A DNA stretch of 64,000 nucleotides from Oscheius onirici. Taxonomy: Eukaryota > Nematoda > Chromadorea > Rhabditida > Rhabditidae. The stretch spans positions 8,432,001-8,496,000 of the forward strand of contig OW051471.1 in NCBI GenBank assembly GCA_932521025.1, given 5' to 3'. Of this stretch, positions 45,233 through 58,500 are shown one piece after another (the first letter of the stretch is position 1; every line of letters begins with the position of its first letter). Made by a program: the position numbers and the translations under genes. A model generated the notes under the pieces. That model did not search any database. It saw only the letters and a list, made by a program, of their open reading frames with translations, and was not told the DNA's origin.

Positions 45233-45752
45233 CTCGAACTCGAGGCTAGTGATTAGCGGAGACGAGTGGGAAATAGAATGACATCGATTGGCGTGCGAAA
45301 TTGGCGCGGATTAACAGGACGATTACCCATTCAGAAGGAACAAAATAACTAGGCGCTATTTTTGGGCGGCGAGGGTTGCTTTGATATTGGGGCACTTGAA
45401 TGAACGCGTGTTGACATCGCGAAACTAATTGCAGCAAGGTTACACTCGAGTATTTTCTAGGGCATCTTATATTTGGCAACCCGGCTAATTGGACGAATTC
45501 GACATTACTATCAAGCCAGGCAGAACTCACACTTATGATTTTTGACCAAAGTTGCTACTTTTTTAAACTACTGAAAATAAAATTAGGCGTACAAAATGAA
45601 ATTTGTCGGATGCAATATTTTGATTGCAGATGTGACTAACTAGGAGGCTATTCCTAGCTATCAGTATTGTGTCGATCTCTGTGTACCCAACTTGCAGATC
45701 TGTCAAATTTACCTTATATCTTCCTGCACATAGATATTTATTATTGTGATGC
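45233..45752. other. Intergenic
   Basis: Promoter of the receptor gene and 3' flank of the secreted pair. Nothing recognisable. Confidence 0.4.
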
Positions 45753-46235
45753 TTATATCTTCGATTTCATGAGTTCGCTCAAGTTCGCGAGAGATTGTTG
45801 CGTGGCTGTAGGGCCTCCAGGATTTGTCAGACACCAAAACTCTCGAACATACTGCGTTGGTCCTGTAGGATAACCATTATATCCGTACAACCCGAGGTTC
45901 GGATTGCAAACTCCAGTTTTAGTGATTGGTGCAGATGGCAGTACGGTTGTTTGAAAAATAGCATTGAAAGGGTCTGCCTCGGTCTTGAAAATGAAACCAG
46001 CAGTTGCTTTAGCCGTCGAATTAATAATTGAACGGGGACATTGGAAAGAAGAGCTCGTTCCTCTGAGTTTCTGATATAAACTTCCTTCATCAAAAGCCTA
46101 CGTGATTATTCCGGCAGAAAGAGCATCGAGGCTTGGCTCACTTACGTGAAAAAGGACGTCGGCACATGGCTTGTAAGTATCGAAACAGGCTTCGGAAGTG
46201 GAAACCAGGGAGAGTAGTAAAATGAGAGCCAGCAT
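45753..46235 (-). CDS. Small secreted protein, tandem copy 1
   Basis: ATG 46235 encodes signal peptide MLALILLLSLVSTSEA, then CFDTYKPCADVLFH. An intron of about 50 nt (GTAAGTGAGCC...CACGTAG) joins in phase to AFDEGSLYQKLRGTSSSFQC and NSTAKATAGFIFKTEADPFN. It continues SAPITKTGVCNPNLGLYGYN and TQYVREFWCLTNPGGP, ending LMKSKI at 45753. About 145 residues with five cysteines. The C-terminal half is rich in Gly/Tyr/Asn/Pro. A paralogue lies immediately upstream at 46316-46680. Function unknown; extracellular. Confidence 0.7.
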
Positions 46236-46315
46236 AGCTAGAGACCCTATTGAAAGATATTCTAGAGAATAGCGAGGTAGTTTTATCCGGTATTGAAAGA
46301 ATTATGTGAGAACTT

Positions 46316-46680
46316 TCAGCGGAAGACAATGAGGACTGTTGGGAAATTGACACAAGCAATAAGAGTGGCTCTGGTGATTGGTACTTGGTTCAACAAATTT
46401 TGTTCCGGGAAAGCGTCAAGAGAATTCGAGTCTGTCTTGAACATGTAGCCGACGATCGCCTTAGTATCATTAGTTGTACGTGTACACGTAAAAGAAGCTC
46501 CCGTTTGTCTAAACTTATAATACAAACTTGCTTCCTTCAAAACTACGTGAGTATTTCATTCGAAAAAGCACTGAGACTCGGTTCACTTGTGTGAAAAACA
46601 ACTTTTGTGCATGCCCGTTTACAGCCAGCAGAAATTGACTCCACAGAGAAAAGCAGAATAAGCAAGTAGCGAGACTCCAT
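46316..46680 (-). CDS. Small secreted protein, tandem copy 2 (shorter)
   Basis: ATG 46680 gives signal peptide MESRYLLILLFSVESISAG and CKRACTKVVFH, parallel to copy 1. At the copy 1 donor position this gene has ACAAGTGAACC instead of GTAAGTGAGCC. A donor four bases downstream (A|GTGAAC) restores the frame into ILKEASLYYKFRQTGASFTC and NDTKAIVGYMFKTDSNSLDA. The C-terminus (ITRATLIACVNFPTVLIVFR, stop at 46316) is short and hydrophobic and does not match copy 1. It may be a functional diverged paralogue or an early pseudogene. Confidence 0.5.
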
Positions 46681-47102
46681 CTAATAAATTTCTGCTAATG
46701 ACGGTGGTGTATTTATACTTTACTGCATAAACCACGTGAGAAGCGGAAGCAAATGAACAAAGCCCATGGGAAACTGTCAAATAACAATAAGATTGGATTT
46801 TATAAAGTAAAGTCTAAAGTATTGCCTTCGAGTTTATTATTGGTTTGAAAACAAAAGGTTTATGACAAACAACAACTAGAAAACTAGTTGATCTAGTGCC
46901 CGTATTGCTTTTGGTAGTCTAACAATTCGTAATTCGAAACAGATCGAACTTTTGACCTTTCGTCCAACCCAAAACGTCAAAACAGAGCAACCAATGCTGG
47001 TCTTATCAAAGAGACTCACAACACGTGGATGGCATCGCGGGATGCCGTCGCTTTTTGCTTCTAGTCTCGCAACTTTCTCAATTTGGTTTTCTCTTCCAGG
47101 AT
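46681..47102. other. Intergenic
   Basis: Divergent promoter region between the secreted pair (-) and the P450 (+). A reading frame of about 100 codons at 46952-47278 overlaps the P450 start in another frame and is not supported. Confidence 0.45.
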
Positions 47103-49101
47103 ATGTCCATTCTACTGCTGATATTGCTTGGCTATATCACCTATCTCCTGTACAAAAATGCTTCGACCCTCTTCAATTTGGCGTTTATGGCTCTCCGTGC
47201 CAAAGTTCTGCTGAAAGATTGTCCCGGTCCGCCTGCTCTACCGCTTATTGGATCCGCTCATCTATTCAAAATCAGTAGTCTTGGTTAGTTTTCAATATGA
47301 AATTTGGTCCGGAACAAAAGTCGCAACATTTGTCTTCCTGCTCACGAATAATCTGGCTTATCACAGCTATTCCATGTCGCTTATCTGTGTCATTGAATCA
47401 AACAGAAGCCAAGACAAAGTTTGCAGATTTCACGTACCAGCTCGAAGACTGGGGAAGAAAGTACATAATTTCGGATAAATTGTCCGGGCTGATCATGTGC
47501 TGGGTCGGACTGATGCCTGTAGTCATCTGCGCCACCCCGGAAGCAGCTCGGCCAATTCTAGAAAGCAACTCTCACATCACTAAATCTCAAATCTACGATA
47601 TCGTCTCCGAATGGATCGGAACGGGATTGCTCACGAGTACCGGAGAGAAGTGGTTCAGTCGGAGAAAGATGTTGACTCCTACTTTCCACTTTAATATTCT
47701 GCAGGGCTATCAGGACGTCTTTTCCGTCCAGTCTGAAGTGAGATTTAATAATTTTGCTGTAAAAAGGTTATGATCAGATTCTGGTGAACCAGCTGGACAA
47801 GAATGTCGGAAAATACTTTGACATTTTCCCATACTTCAAGAGATGTGCTTTGGATATCATCTCAGGTAAATTTTGAAAGAATATCTCTGTGGTCTCAAAT
47901 GTTTGTAACATGATCATTTTTCAGAAACGGCCATGGGAACCGAAATTAATGCTCAAACTGGAATGAATAGTGAATACGTCGATGCAGTCGCCAGAATCTC
48001 CGCCATCATTTGGGATTACGAACGGTATTTCTTTGTAGCACAGAATACAACAATTTTTAGTTTCCCATGGCTTTGGCTTAAACCAGTTTGGTGCGCTTCG
48101 GGACTCGGTTTTGAGTTTGATCGTCTGGTTAAGCTAACTAATGATTTTACTAGAAACGTGGGTTTTTTTGTCCTAAAATGAAAAAAATAGCAGGTTTAGA
48201 TAATCGCAAAACGTAAGAATATTCTGGAAGAGGAGGAATTCGAGGCTGTAGAAGCGGTAAAAGTATTTTATTTCGTGCAACAAACTTGGATTCAGAAAGA
48301 CAAGTTGGCGTTTCTCGACATGCTGCTAAAAATGCAAAAAGAACGTGGATTGACTGACGAGGATATTCGAGAAGAGGTCGATACTTTCATGTTCGAAGGC
48401 CACGACACCACCTCCAGTGGAATGGCCTTTGCCGTCTGGTGGATTGGTCAAACTCCGGCTGTTCAGGCTAAGATTCACGAAGAACTTGATGAAATTTTCG
48501 GTGAGACATTGTGTTCTTTGTAAACGATTCAGTCTTAGGAGACAGTGACCGCCTGATTACCGGCGAAGATGTCAAGAAGATGGTCTATTTGGAAAAAAGT
48601 ATAAAAGAAGCGCTGAGATTCTTCCCGGCTGTCCCACTGATAGCTAGACAGCTAGCCCATGACCAACAAATTGGTGAGAATAAACTTGGAAATTGTAAAT
48701 GACTGCAGGTCCCTTCACTCTCCCTAAACACATGACTGTGGTCATTGCTCCTGTTTCCTGTCATCGGGATCCTCGCTTTTATGAGTACCCGGAAGAATTT
48801 TATCCGGAACATTTTGATGCAGAGAAGACAGCAAAAAGGGATCCGTACGCTTACATTCCGTTCTCAGCAGGGCCAAGAAATTGTATAGGTTAGCTTCTAA
48901 TGTCGACATTTTCAATCTGAAATTTAAATTTTAGGGCAAAAGTTCGCTCTGATGGAGGAGAAAACCGTCCTTGCCACTCTTTTCCGAAAATACCGAATCG
49001 AGACGGAACACGTCTGGCCAGCCTGTCGACCAGTCCCCGAGATTATTTTGAAACCTGTGAATGGAATCAGTGTCAAACTTGTTCCCAGGCAACGACTGTG
49101 A
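47103..49101 (+). CDS. Cytochrome P450, CYP4-like
   Basis: ATG 47103 gives the membrane anchor [17 protein letters not shown] and the hinge [16 protein letters not shown]. The segment [20 protein letters not shown] and [10 protein letters not shown] is typical of CYP4 enzymes. The I-helix is [10 protein letters not shown] (about 48405), ExxR is EALRFFP, and the heme loop is [11 protein letters not shown] followed, after an intron, by QKFALMEEK. The C-terminus [20 protein letters not shown] ends at 49101. About ten short introns; length near 500 residues is normal. CYP4 enzymes usually hydroxylate fatty acids at or near the omega end; the substrate here is not known. Confidence 0.92.
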
Positions 49102-49554
49102 AAATAAAAAGAAAGTTAGCAATAAGCTTTATTAACAGGGGGAGAAAGAACAATAGGGTTTTCACAATTGACTAGAAACAAATATATATCGAAAGGGCTC
49201 TTTTTGAAATTAGCTAATTCCCGCATTTAAATAACTACAATATGTAAGCCTTGACGTGGCGGAAATACTTTAGAAGAAAATACTCGCAAAGCTGCTCGGG
49301 CAATCAGACCCAAGGGAGCACAAAAATATAGGGTAGGGGAACGTATAAGCTCGTAATGGAAACATGTAAAATGTGAAGAATCATAAAAAGGAATGGTTGA
49401 AGAATAAAATACTAGAAAACTATATGAAATTAAAGCAAGTATAGGACTAGCTGATGGCTGACTAGGTTTGCAGGTCCACACATAAACCGGGAGTGCAGGG
49501 GATGAGACTGAACTAGGTTGTTATTTTTTCGAAAAGATGACCACTCACTCAATT
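49102..49554. other. Convergent 3' ends
   Basis: 3' flanks of the P450 (+) and the giant ankyrin gene (-). AT-rich with no ORF of interest. Confidence 0.5.
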
Positions 49555-52500
49555 TCACTCGGAATGCGGGGGCTGTCGTTTGAAGAGGGTACGGGTCACG
49601 TTCCCTTGCTGGTCGACAGTTTCAATTTGCTGCTCTAGAGGCAGCTGGTTCAGGCGCTCTTGGCTCTCGGTGCCTGTGAATGTAACGTGGCTCATGACAG
49701 GATCAACAACCTGAAGATATTCATTTTTAGAATATTCCGACTGATCAACTTACCCGAGTCTCGACCCTACGGGAAATTGTCTGAACGGAGCCGTCCGGCT
49801 GCTCTGTTGTTGTAATGAAGGTGGTCAGAGTAGTTGGATACGATCGCAACATGGATTCCATTTCTCCTCCAAGAGAATCCTGAAAACCAGTTTGTTTTTA
49901 GTTAATTTTAACCATACCTTGTCGTCTTCGCTATGTTCTTGGTATGTTCCAACTGTGTCTCCACTCAAAAGACCATGAGTCTCCTGGCTGGTCAAATCTT
50001 GACTGGCTCCCTCCAACAGAGAGTCTTTGTCCATGGGGATGTTTTCTAGTGAGTCGCGAGCGCTGTCGTGACGTGGGACAACCTCGTATTCAGTCAGTGA
50101 ATCGATCATGATGTCACTAGTGCTCGGTTTCTGTTCTCGTTGATAGGATGGCTCAAGAGAGTCGGTACTTGTCTCCAAGATATTAATGTTCGTAATGATG
50201 TCTCTCTCCAAAGAGTCGCTCGGTGACAGAGCTTGCGGTGTTCCAGCCCGGACGTCTTCCTCGTTGACCGGTCTGGACTTGATCTCAGTCTCAGAGAAAG
50301 CATCTTCCTCGTCATCGTCACGAATGCTCATGTCTTCAGCTTCAGATTCCTCCTTTACCACAGACAGCATCATCTCGTCTTGTGGCGACTGGTTGGCTTG
50401 TTGATGAACTTCAGCCTCAAGTTTCTCAAACTCGGCCAAAGAGCTGAGAGATCCTTCCATCGACCTCGGTCTTCCATGGGCATAGAGTTCGATCTCGCTG
50501 GCTGTCAGGCTGCTGTCTCCTCGGTTAGCAACCAACTGTTCCAAACGTTCGAATTCTTGAAGACTCGTGAGAGAGACATTGTCGCTAGAGACATATTTTC
50601 GTCCAAGATGGTTAGCTCCTCCAGCTGACGAGCTTCCACTTCCTCCGTTCAAGCTCTCAGCATCTTCTGGCTCTTCCTCAACCGTCTCAAGTTCTCCTTC
50701 ATTTCCTTCTCCTTGGTATATTACAAAACCTTCTTCAGTCACCAAATCTCGCTGATGTTCAGGACTGATCTGTTCCGGACTCATCTGTTGTTCAGGAGAG
50801 AGATCTTGGCTTCTTGGTGAATCTTTTTCAATCGGCTCTGCCGGTTCATCAACCTTGAGACTTGATCCTTCCGAAACTCGTCCAGTACTCTTAACAGAAG
50901 CATTGTCTAGAGAGTCTGTCGATCCTGCTTGAGAGACAAATGTTGATGTCAATTGTTCATCGTCCTTCTCCTTGTGGATCACAGTATCGGCGTGAGACTC
51001 AGAGGACAGCTCGGAAGAGTGTCTGGTGTAACGGGCAGAATCATAAGATGCTTCGGCACTCGCTTCCTCTTGTTCTGGAACATCGATTGAGATCTCAGAA
51101 GCTAGTTCCCTGTCCATAGTTCTGGCAACAAATTCGAATCCTCTATCTTCATCTTCCGTTTGGATCTTTCTTGGCGGAACTGGAGAGATTGGGCGACCGA
51201 CATCCATGACAGGACCGAGAAGAACGCCACTTGGACTTGTCGGCATCTTCTCCTCGTCCTCATCTTCTTCCTCCTCGATGGTTATTTGAAGAGCGACGTC
51301 AGGAGTTGATCGAGCTGTCTCATCATCCAGAGTGAAGGATCGCATAGGTCTTGGTCGACCCTCATTGTCCAGATCGACGACAAACTGACGGTCAGAGTCG
51401 ACAGGAGAAACGGCGACGGGAGAGACAGCTGCTTGTGGTGTCATTGTTCCCTCAGTTCTCTCTTCCATCTCACTCAGACGACTGGGAGCTTCACTGGTAG
51501 CAGTAGTGTACTCAGAATCTTGACTGGTCCATCCTTGAGCAGACTCGTAAGTATCTTCTTGTGACGTCAAGCAGGTGTCGTATTGGTCATCCTTGGCCGA
51601 CTTATCGGTAGCAGAGTAAAATAGGGTGCTAGTAACTGTCTTGGGACCTTCTTGCTCCTCCAATACTGTGTCAATGACCTCATCAACAAGGCGAGAAGCG
51701 GTTTCAGCAATTGGATCGTGTTCCTCACCCTCTCCATCAGATTCTCGGATTACATCAAGTTCTTCCTCTCGGACAATCGGCAGGGCATCGGTCTTCTGTC
51801 CAGCCAGAATATCCAGTTTTTCTTGAAGATCAGACTGGTAGTCAGTCTCTGGCTCCATTGAAACCTCGTTGATAGATTCTTGAGTGATCAGAGGACGTCT
51901 CGGTGAAACGGCAGCAGTGAAAGCTTGGGTCACGTCGGATCCGGCCTCCTCGATAGCTTTGTCTGTGAGCTGGGCACTGAACTCTTCGACTACTTGTCCA
52001 GTATTGTCGTAAACCTTCCACTCGTCATCACCAGCAATCAATCTTGACTCATCTTGATCAGATGATGGACTTTCTTCGGATTGCTTTTGCGGTGATTGAA
52101 GGTGGCCAGTAGGTTCTTCGCCTTCCTCTTCTTGCTCATAGCGGACACGAGTCACATTTTCCAGCGCCAACTCTTCCAGGTTGATGTCACGTTGCGATCG
52201 AGGTGTCAGATCTTCGGCTGCTTCGACGACAGCTCCAGCTGTAGCTTCCTCTACAACGTCGGTCACAAACTCGCTGATTTCCAGCTTGGTTCCGGGAGAG
52301 AGAACTTCTTCTTCGGTTGTTGGCTTCTCGGTCAGCAGCCATTCTTCCTCCATGACTTTGTCAAATTCATCTCCAAGACTGGGCCTTCTCACGGACTCCG
52401 GCTTCACTTCTTCCTCGAGTTCGACATGTTTTTCTTCAGTTGGAGAAGCGAGGTCAGAGATCGACAGAGATCCTTGGGATGATTCTTTGACAGGAGACGA

Positions 52501-55500
52501 GAGATCAGCCTCTTTGGCCAGTTTCTCAAGCTGCTCCTCAAAGAAGGTCTCGTGAGTTTCTTTCTCATCAGGTTCATATCCTTCCATTTCTTCTTCGAAC
52601 CGGTGTTGAACTTCTTCCAGAGCTGGTTCCTTGGCAGGAGAAGCTTGTTCTTCTTCGAAGGTCATGTGTGATGGTTTCTCGACTTCTTGAGAAAAGCGAC
52701 GTTCTTCTTCCGCTGGCGATGTCGTTGGAGATGCAAGCCTCTGGATTTCTTCAAAGCGGGTCTCTCTGCTCTCAATCACATGAGGTTCTTCGTGTGCGGA
52801 CTGCTTCTCAGAAACTGTCGGAGATCCAGAGTAAGACTCTTTGCTAGGATGTTCTTCGTGACCAACATACTCTTCTTCCTCATGATGGTCATCTCTCTTC
52901 AGCTTGTCGTAAGCAGCAGCAGCTCCAACGGCAGCCAGAGCAACAGGAGCAGCGACGATTCCAGCAGCCACCTTTCCCACTCCTTTAGCGAAGCCGAGAA
53001 GCTTGTCCTTCGTGCTTTCTTCATCACTGGGGACTTCTTCTCCGTGGTACGGGCGTTCTTCTTCATAACTGGTAATGTGGCTCTCCTTCTGCAGATCTTG
53101 TTCCTCAGACAAAGATTTAACAGAACTAGGAGGCGCACTGATGACCAAACCGGTGTTGATTGGCTCTCCAGAAGCTGTGTAGCCAGAGACGACTGGAGCT
53201 GTCTCCTCAAACAGTTCCTTTTCTCCATGAACAGGCTTCTCTTCAAAAGGCCTTTCAATCTCCTCACGATGTTCCGTTTCTTCTGGCTCATCAAAGTATT
53301 CTCGTGTAATCGTCGTGGTCTCAATAACATGTCTTGGTTCATGATGAGTTTCAAGCTGCTCCTCAACAGCTTGCTCACTCTCGACCGGAGATTCTTTCTC
53401 TTCCGGCTCGTAATACTCTCGAGTGATGGAAGTGGTCTCGACAACATGGAGAGGCTCTTTCTCACGATGTTCCTCTTCCTCAGCCGGTACATGCTCTGCT
53501 TCCTCTTTGACAGGTGACTCAGCCTCGTCGAAATACTCTCTGGTGATGGTCGTTGTCTCGACTACATGCTTCGGTTCCGGGTGAGACACAAGCTGCTTCT
53601 CAACAGCTCCCTCTTCCTCTTCCGGATGCTCGTAGTAGTTTTTCGTGATTGTAGTGGTTTCCACAACGTGGGTCGGCTCGTGATGAACGTCTACACGATC
53701 TTCAATAGCTTCTGGCGACAATTGCTCAAAAGACTCCCTTTCCTCTGGCTCTTCATAGAATTCTTTCGTCACTGTTGTTGTCTCCACGACGTGAGCTGGT
53801 CTCTCATGTTCCAATCCTTCTTCAAGACGGGACTCGGGCTCGTCGTAAAAGGATTCCTTGGTAACGATCTTAGTCTCGACAACATGCCGTTCAGACTCTT
53901 CTTCTTCGTCTCCTTCCGGGGCTTCTTTCTTATCTTCAGGCTCTTCATAGTACTCCTTGGTGATCGTGGTAGTCTCGACAAAATGTCCTTGGTCTTCCCG
54001 GACCTCATGATGATAAGTCTCGTCTTCCAGAGATGGTACTTTTTCAACGATGAGCTCCTTCTGGCTCTCAACAGGAGATGGCTCTTCATCGTACTCTCGG
54101 CGGATCGTTGTGGTCTCGATGATGTGATGACGACCGTCAATCTCTTCCTCCTCGACTTCAATGTCAACGACGACGTCTTGACTGGGACTTTCCTTCATCA
54201 GGTGCTCTTCCACGAGAGGCTCAGGAACTGTCTTATTTTCTTCAAACTCGTCTCGTAGTTCTTCAATAAGTGAGGTAGTCTCGGACGGAGATTCTCTCAC
54301 TGGAGAGGCCAGTTCATCACTCGATCGTCTTCCTTGTTCTTCAGCCAGATTCTCAAGTTGTTCCTCAAAAAGCGTCTCGTGTGTTTGTTTCTCTTCCGGA
54401 TCATAGCCTTCCATTTGCTCTTCGAATCGGCGCTGAACGTCTTCCAGAGGTGATTTTTCTGGCGACAAAAGCTGTTCCTTCTCAACACGAGTTTCAGTAG
54501 TCAAGTCGGATTGTTTCTCGATCTCTTGAGAGAATCGTCGTTCCTCTTCAGCTGGTGATTCAAAGTGAGCTTCTCGGCTCTCAATGATGTGGGCTTCCTT
54601 CTCAGTGGTCACTTCTTGCTCGCTTGATGTTGGTGAACCGGGGAAGGATTCCTTCACAGGACTCTCCTTGACAAACTGCTCCTCATGGACAGATTCTCTT
54701 TCACTGATGGGACTCTCCTTGACCAGATGTTCGTCAGTCACTTTTCCTTCTTCCTCTTCTCCTGTCAGAGCATCGTAAGCAGCAGCGGCACCAACAGCAG
54801 CTAGAGCAATTGGAGCTGCAACAATTCCGGCGGCAACTTGTCCGAATCCTTTAGCGAATCCGAAAATCTTGTCCTTGGTGCTCTCTTCTTCTTCAAGCTG
54901 TTCATGTTCCTGGTAAAGGACTGGCTGTTCTCCCTGCAGCTGTTGTTCTTCCGACAGAGTTTTCGGGGCACCAATGACCAGTCCGGTGTTGATAGGCTCT
55001 CCAGAAGCAGTGTACCCAGAAACTACAGGAGCTGTCTCCTCAGCTAACTGGGTTTCCATACGAATACGCTCTTGAGATTCTTCCTCGTGAACAATCCTGG
55101 AATCGGTCGATACGGGAGAAGCAGATTTCCGTTCCTCGTCGACTTCTCTCTTCAAGACAGAAGGACGTCTCTCGGCGAACTCTTCCGGTTCGTGAACAGC
55201 TTCGACTGTGCTGAAGTCCTCGTAGGATGCGGACTGGATCACATGTTGTTCCTCTTCAGGAGATTCGACTCTTCCTTCAATGTGAATCTCTTCCTCGTGA
55301 TGAGCAGAATGATATTCAGTCGACGGAATCACTTCCGATTCTTGTTCCAGATTCTCTCCTTCTTCCTCTTCGTCAGCAACGGTATCGACCTTGATGGGAA
55401 CGGCAGCCTCCGACAAATCTTTATATATTGTGGACTGGATAACATGCGGGTGTTCCTCATCCAGACTGTAGGCAAGGGCAGAGACAGTGTGTGTTTCAGA

Positions 55501-58500
55501 GGGAATGACATGTTCCTTTTCGACAAACTCTTCCTTTTCAGGATACTCTTCCTCTTCATCAGCAACTGTATCCACTTTGATTGGAGCAGCAGCTCGTTCA
55601 GACAGATCTTCGTAGGTTTCCGACTCGATCACATGTTTATCTTCTTCGGGAGTCTCAGTTTTTCCCTCAATATTGATTTGTTCTTCGTGATGAACCGGAT
55701 GGTACTCAGCGGAGGCGATTTCGTGTTTCTGGTCGCCTTCATCGAAATCTTCCTCTTCTTCATCAGCTACTGTATCGACCTTGATGGCTTGAGCAGCAGC
55801 GTCGGAAAAGTCCTCGTAGGTAGTCGACTCAATCACATGCGGCTCACTTTCCGTTTTAGCGGTGAAGGTAGTAGACGACGGAGCTTCATGGACCTCTTTT
55901 CTCGTTGTTTCAGGACTCGCTTCTGCACTTTCTTCAGACTCTTCTTGACCCTTGAAAGTGTAGATTCTCTCGTCTCCCTCGTGCATGACCTCTTCTCCAT
56001 GACCCTCCTTCTTGTGTTTCAAAGCGTCGTAGGCATGACTGGCTCCTTTGGCCGCCAAGGCAACTGGAGCGGCGACAACCATTCCAGCCTTCTTAGCAAA
56101 ACCAAACATTTTGCTTCCAAGACCTTTCTTCTTTTTGGTCGGAAAAGTGGCTTCCTCGTCAGACTCGACCGGAGATTCCAGTCCCTGTTGGTAGTCTTCA
56201 GCTTCTTCGAACTGTCTTTCCGTCACAGAAGGCGACGAAGGCTCCTCGTATTGAGTTTCAGGTTTGTATTTGCCAGAATCAATGACATGTTCTTGCTCTA
56301 TCGGCTCCTCAAAAAAGCTCTCCTTGGTGGAAACAGTTGTCTCAACACTGTACTCGGGCTCGGTTCCCAGATGTTCTTCTTTGCTCGGGGACTCGGGCTC
56401 CTCAAAGAATGTCTCCTTGACTGTGGTGGATGTCTCAACCACATGTGGCTCACCCTCTTCAACCGATTCTTTGGTAACCACGACAGTCTCCTTGATGTGA
56501 CTGGGATGGTCTTCCGATTCCTCGTCAAAATAAGTCTCAGTTGTTGTCTTGATCGTTTCAACAATGTGCTTCTCGTGATCCTCCTCATAAGTCTCAGGAA
56601 TATATGGCTCCTCGACAATGTCTCTCGTAGTCGTCGTCGTTTCTACAACATGATGAGGAACATCTGTTCCCTCAATCTCTTCTTCCGGCTCATCGAAAAA
56701 GCTTTCCTTCGTCACTGTCGTTGTCTCGGTCACATAGCGAGATTCATGAAGATCTTCCTCAGTCTCGGACGGTTTCTCAGTAACAGGTTCCAACTGCTCA
56801 TATTCTTGAGTAGTGGTGAAAGTTTCGACTACTCGATGAAGTTCATCTCTCTTCTCATCTTCAGGCTCCTCGAAGTAAGTTTCCTTGGTTGTGGTGGTAG
56901 TCTCAACAACGTGTCGAGCTTCAGTCTCTTCTTCTGTTGTCTTTTCTTCAGGCTCTTCATAGAAAGTCTCTTTGCTGACAATTGTGGTCTCGACGACGTG
57001 ATGAGGCTTGATCACTTCCTCCTCTTCAAACAATTCTTTCTCCGGGGAAGTGACTTCGATGCGGTGCTCGATCACCTCAGCTGGCTCTTTATGATCGACT
57101 AGTGTTGACAGAACTGACGGTCCTTCATCTTCCTTTTCACTGACAGCTGGAGAGGGAACTTCTGTTTCATGGGTCAAAGCCTCGGCCTCTTCAGGAAGTC
57201 CTGCAGATGGAGAGATGACTCTATCCTGAACTGGTGACTCGGGTTTGTCGTAAAAGATGTCTCTGCTTGGACGTCTCTCCTCAGTTGGACCGGTCTCGTC
57301 TTCAGGTGAAGCTAGATCAGATGGAGCAAGTTGTTCTTCCGGGACTTCAAGACCAAGAAGCCTGCGATCTTTTAAAGTCTCGAACTCTGATTGAGACTGT
57401 TCCAGACTCCTTCTTCGGTCTTCCTGCTCAACACTCTCGTAAGAAGGTGGTGGGAAAGTGGGAGGTGCAGCAGACTCGTCGACCCAGAAAGGCATTTCTT
57501 CTTCTTCATCTCCGCGAAGTTTCTCGTAGGCTGATTGAGCACCAATGGCAGCCAGTGCAATCGGAGCAATGGCAATTCCAGCAGCAATCTTTCCAGCCTT
57601 CTTTCCAAAGCCGAGAATCTTGTCCTTGGTGCTCTCCTCATCTACAGGAGTGACAGCTCCATGTGTGGTAGATGGTTCCTCGTAGTAGGTCTCTTTTGTA
57701 ACCGTCGTGGTCTCGACGACACGATGAGGTTCGTGGTGTTCGAAAAGGGTCTCCAGTGGCTCTGCTGGTTCCTCGTAGTACTCCCTCTTTGTCGTACTCG
57801 TCTCAACGAATCTCAGAGGCTCATTATCCTCATCCACGATTGTTGTCTCCTCAGTAGATGGTTCTTCGGGGAACTCCTTTTCACTTCCAGTTGGAGACGG
57901 TTCTTCGTAGTATTCTCTGACTGTTGTAGTCGTTTCAACAACTCGCTGAGGTTCACGATGCTCTTCATCTATCGAGCTCCTCTCAATGACAGACTCTTGT
58001 TCACTGGGCACAGGCGATTCATGGCTTGAGGGCTCGTAGAACGTCTCTTTCACAGTCGTGACCGTCTCGTGAACTTTGTGGTGCTCCTCGGAGATTTCTG
58101 CCGCTTCTGGCAGCTCCTCCTTGTCATCGTAGTAGTCTTTGGTTGTTGTGAAGATCTCCACTTCCCGAGCGTTGTCTCTCACTACGTGTTCTTCATCTTC
58201 TGGCTCTTTCTCACTAACAGCTGGCGATGAAGGCTCCTCATAGAAGGTCTCTTTGGTCACCACCGTGGTCTCAACAATGTGAGGTCTCTCTTCGAACGAT
58301 ATTTGGGAAGAAGAAGGAGATGGAATCCTCTCTTCATGGAATTCAGTAGCTGTCTCTCCAAGATGAATCGGCTCCTGAATACTGACTGGAGTAACAGCAT
58401 CCTCGATTTGACTCTCGGTGATGACAATAGCTGGCTCGGGCTCATCGTTCTTTTCAATCTCAGGTCTTTCAGGAACTTCAAGATGTTCTTCTTCGATGGG

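Noticed and set aside
52687..54258. Other long + strand ORFs (52687-53517, 53566-54258)
   Set aside because: Same shadow effect opposite the giant exon; they are repetitive only because the sense strand is.
55072..57102. 676-codon ORF on the + strand
   Set aside because: It is antisense to the giant ankyrin exon. The biased codons of the acidic repeats (GAA, GAG, TCC and similar) leave few stops on the opposite strand. The product is Phe/Leu/Arg-rich with no domain.
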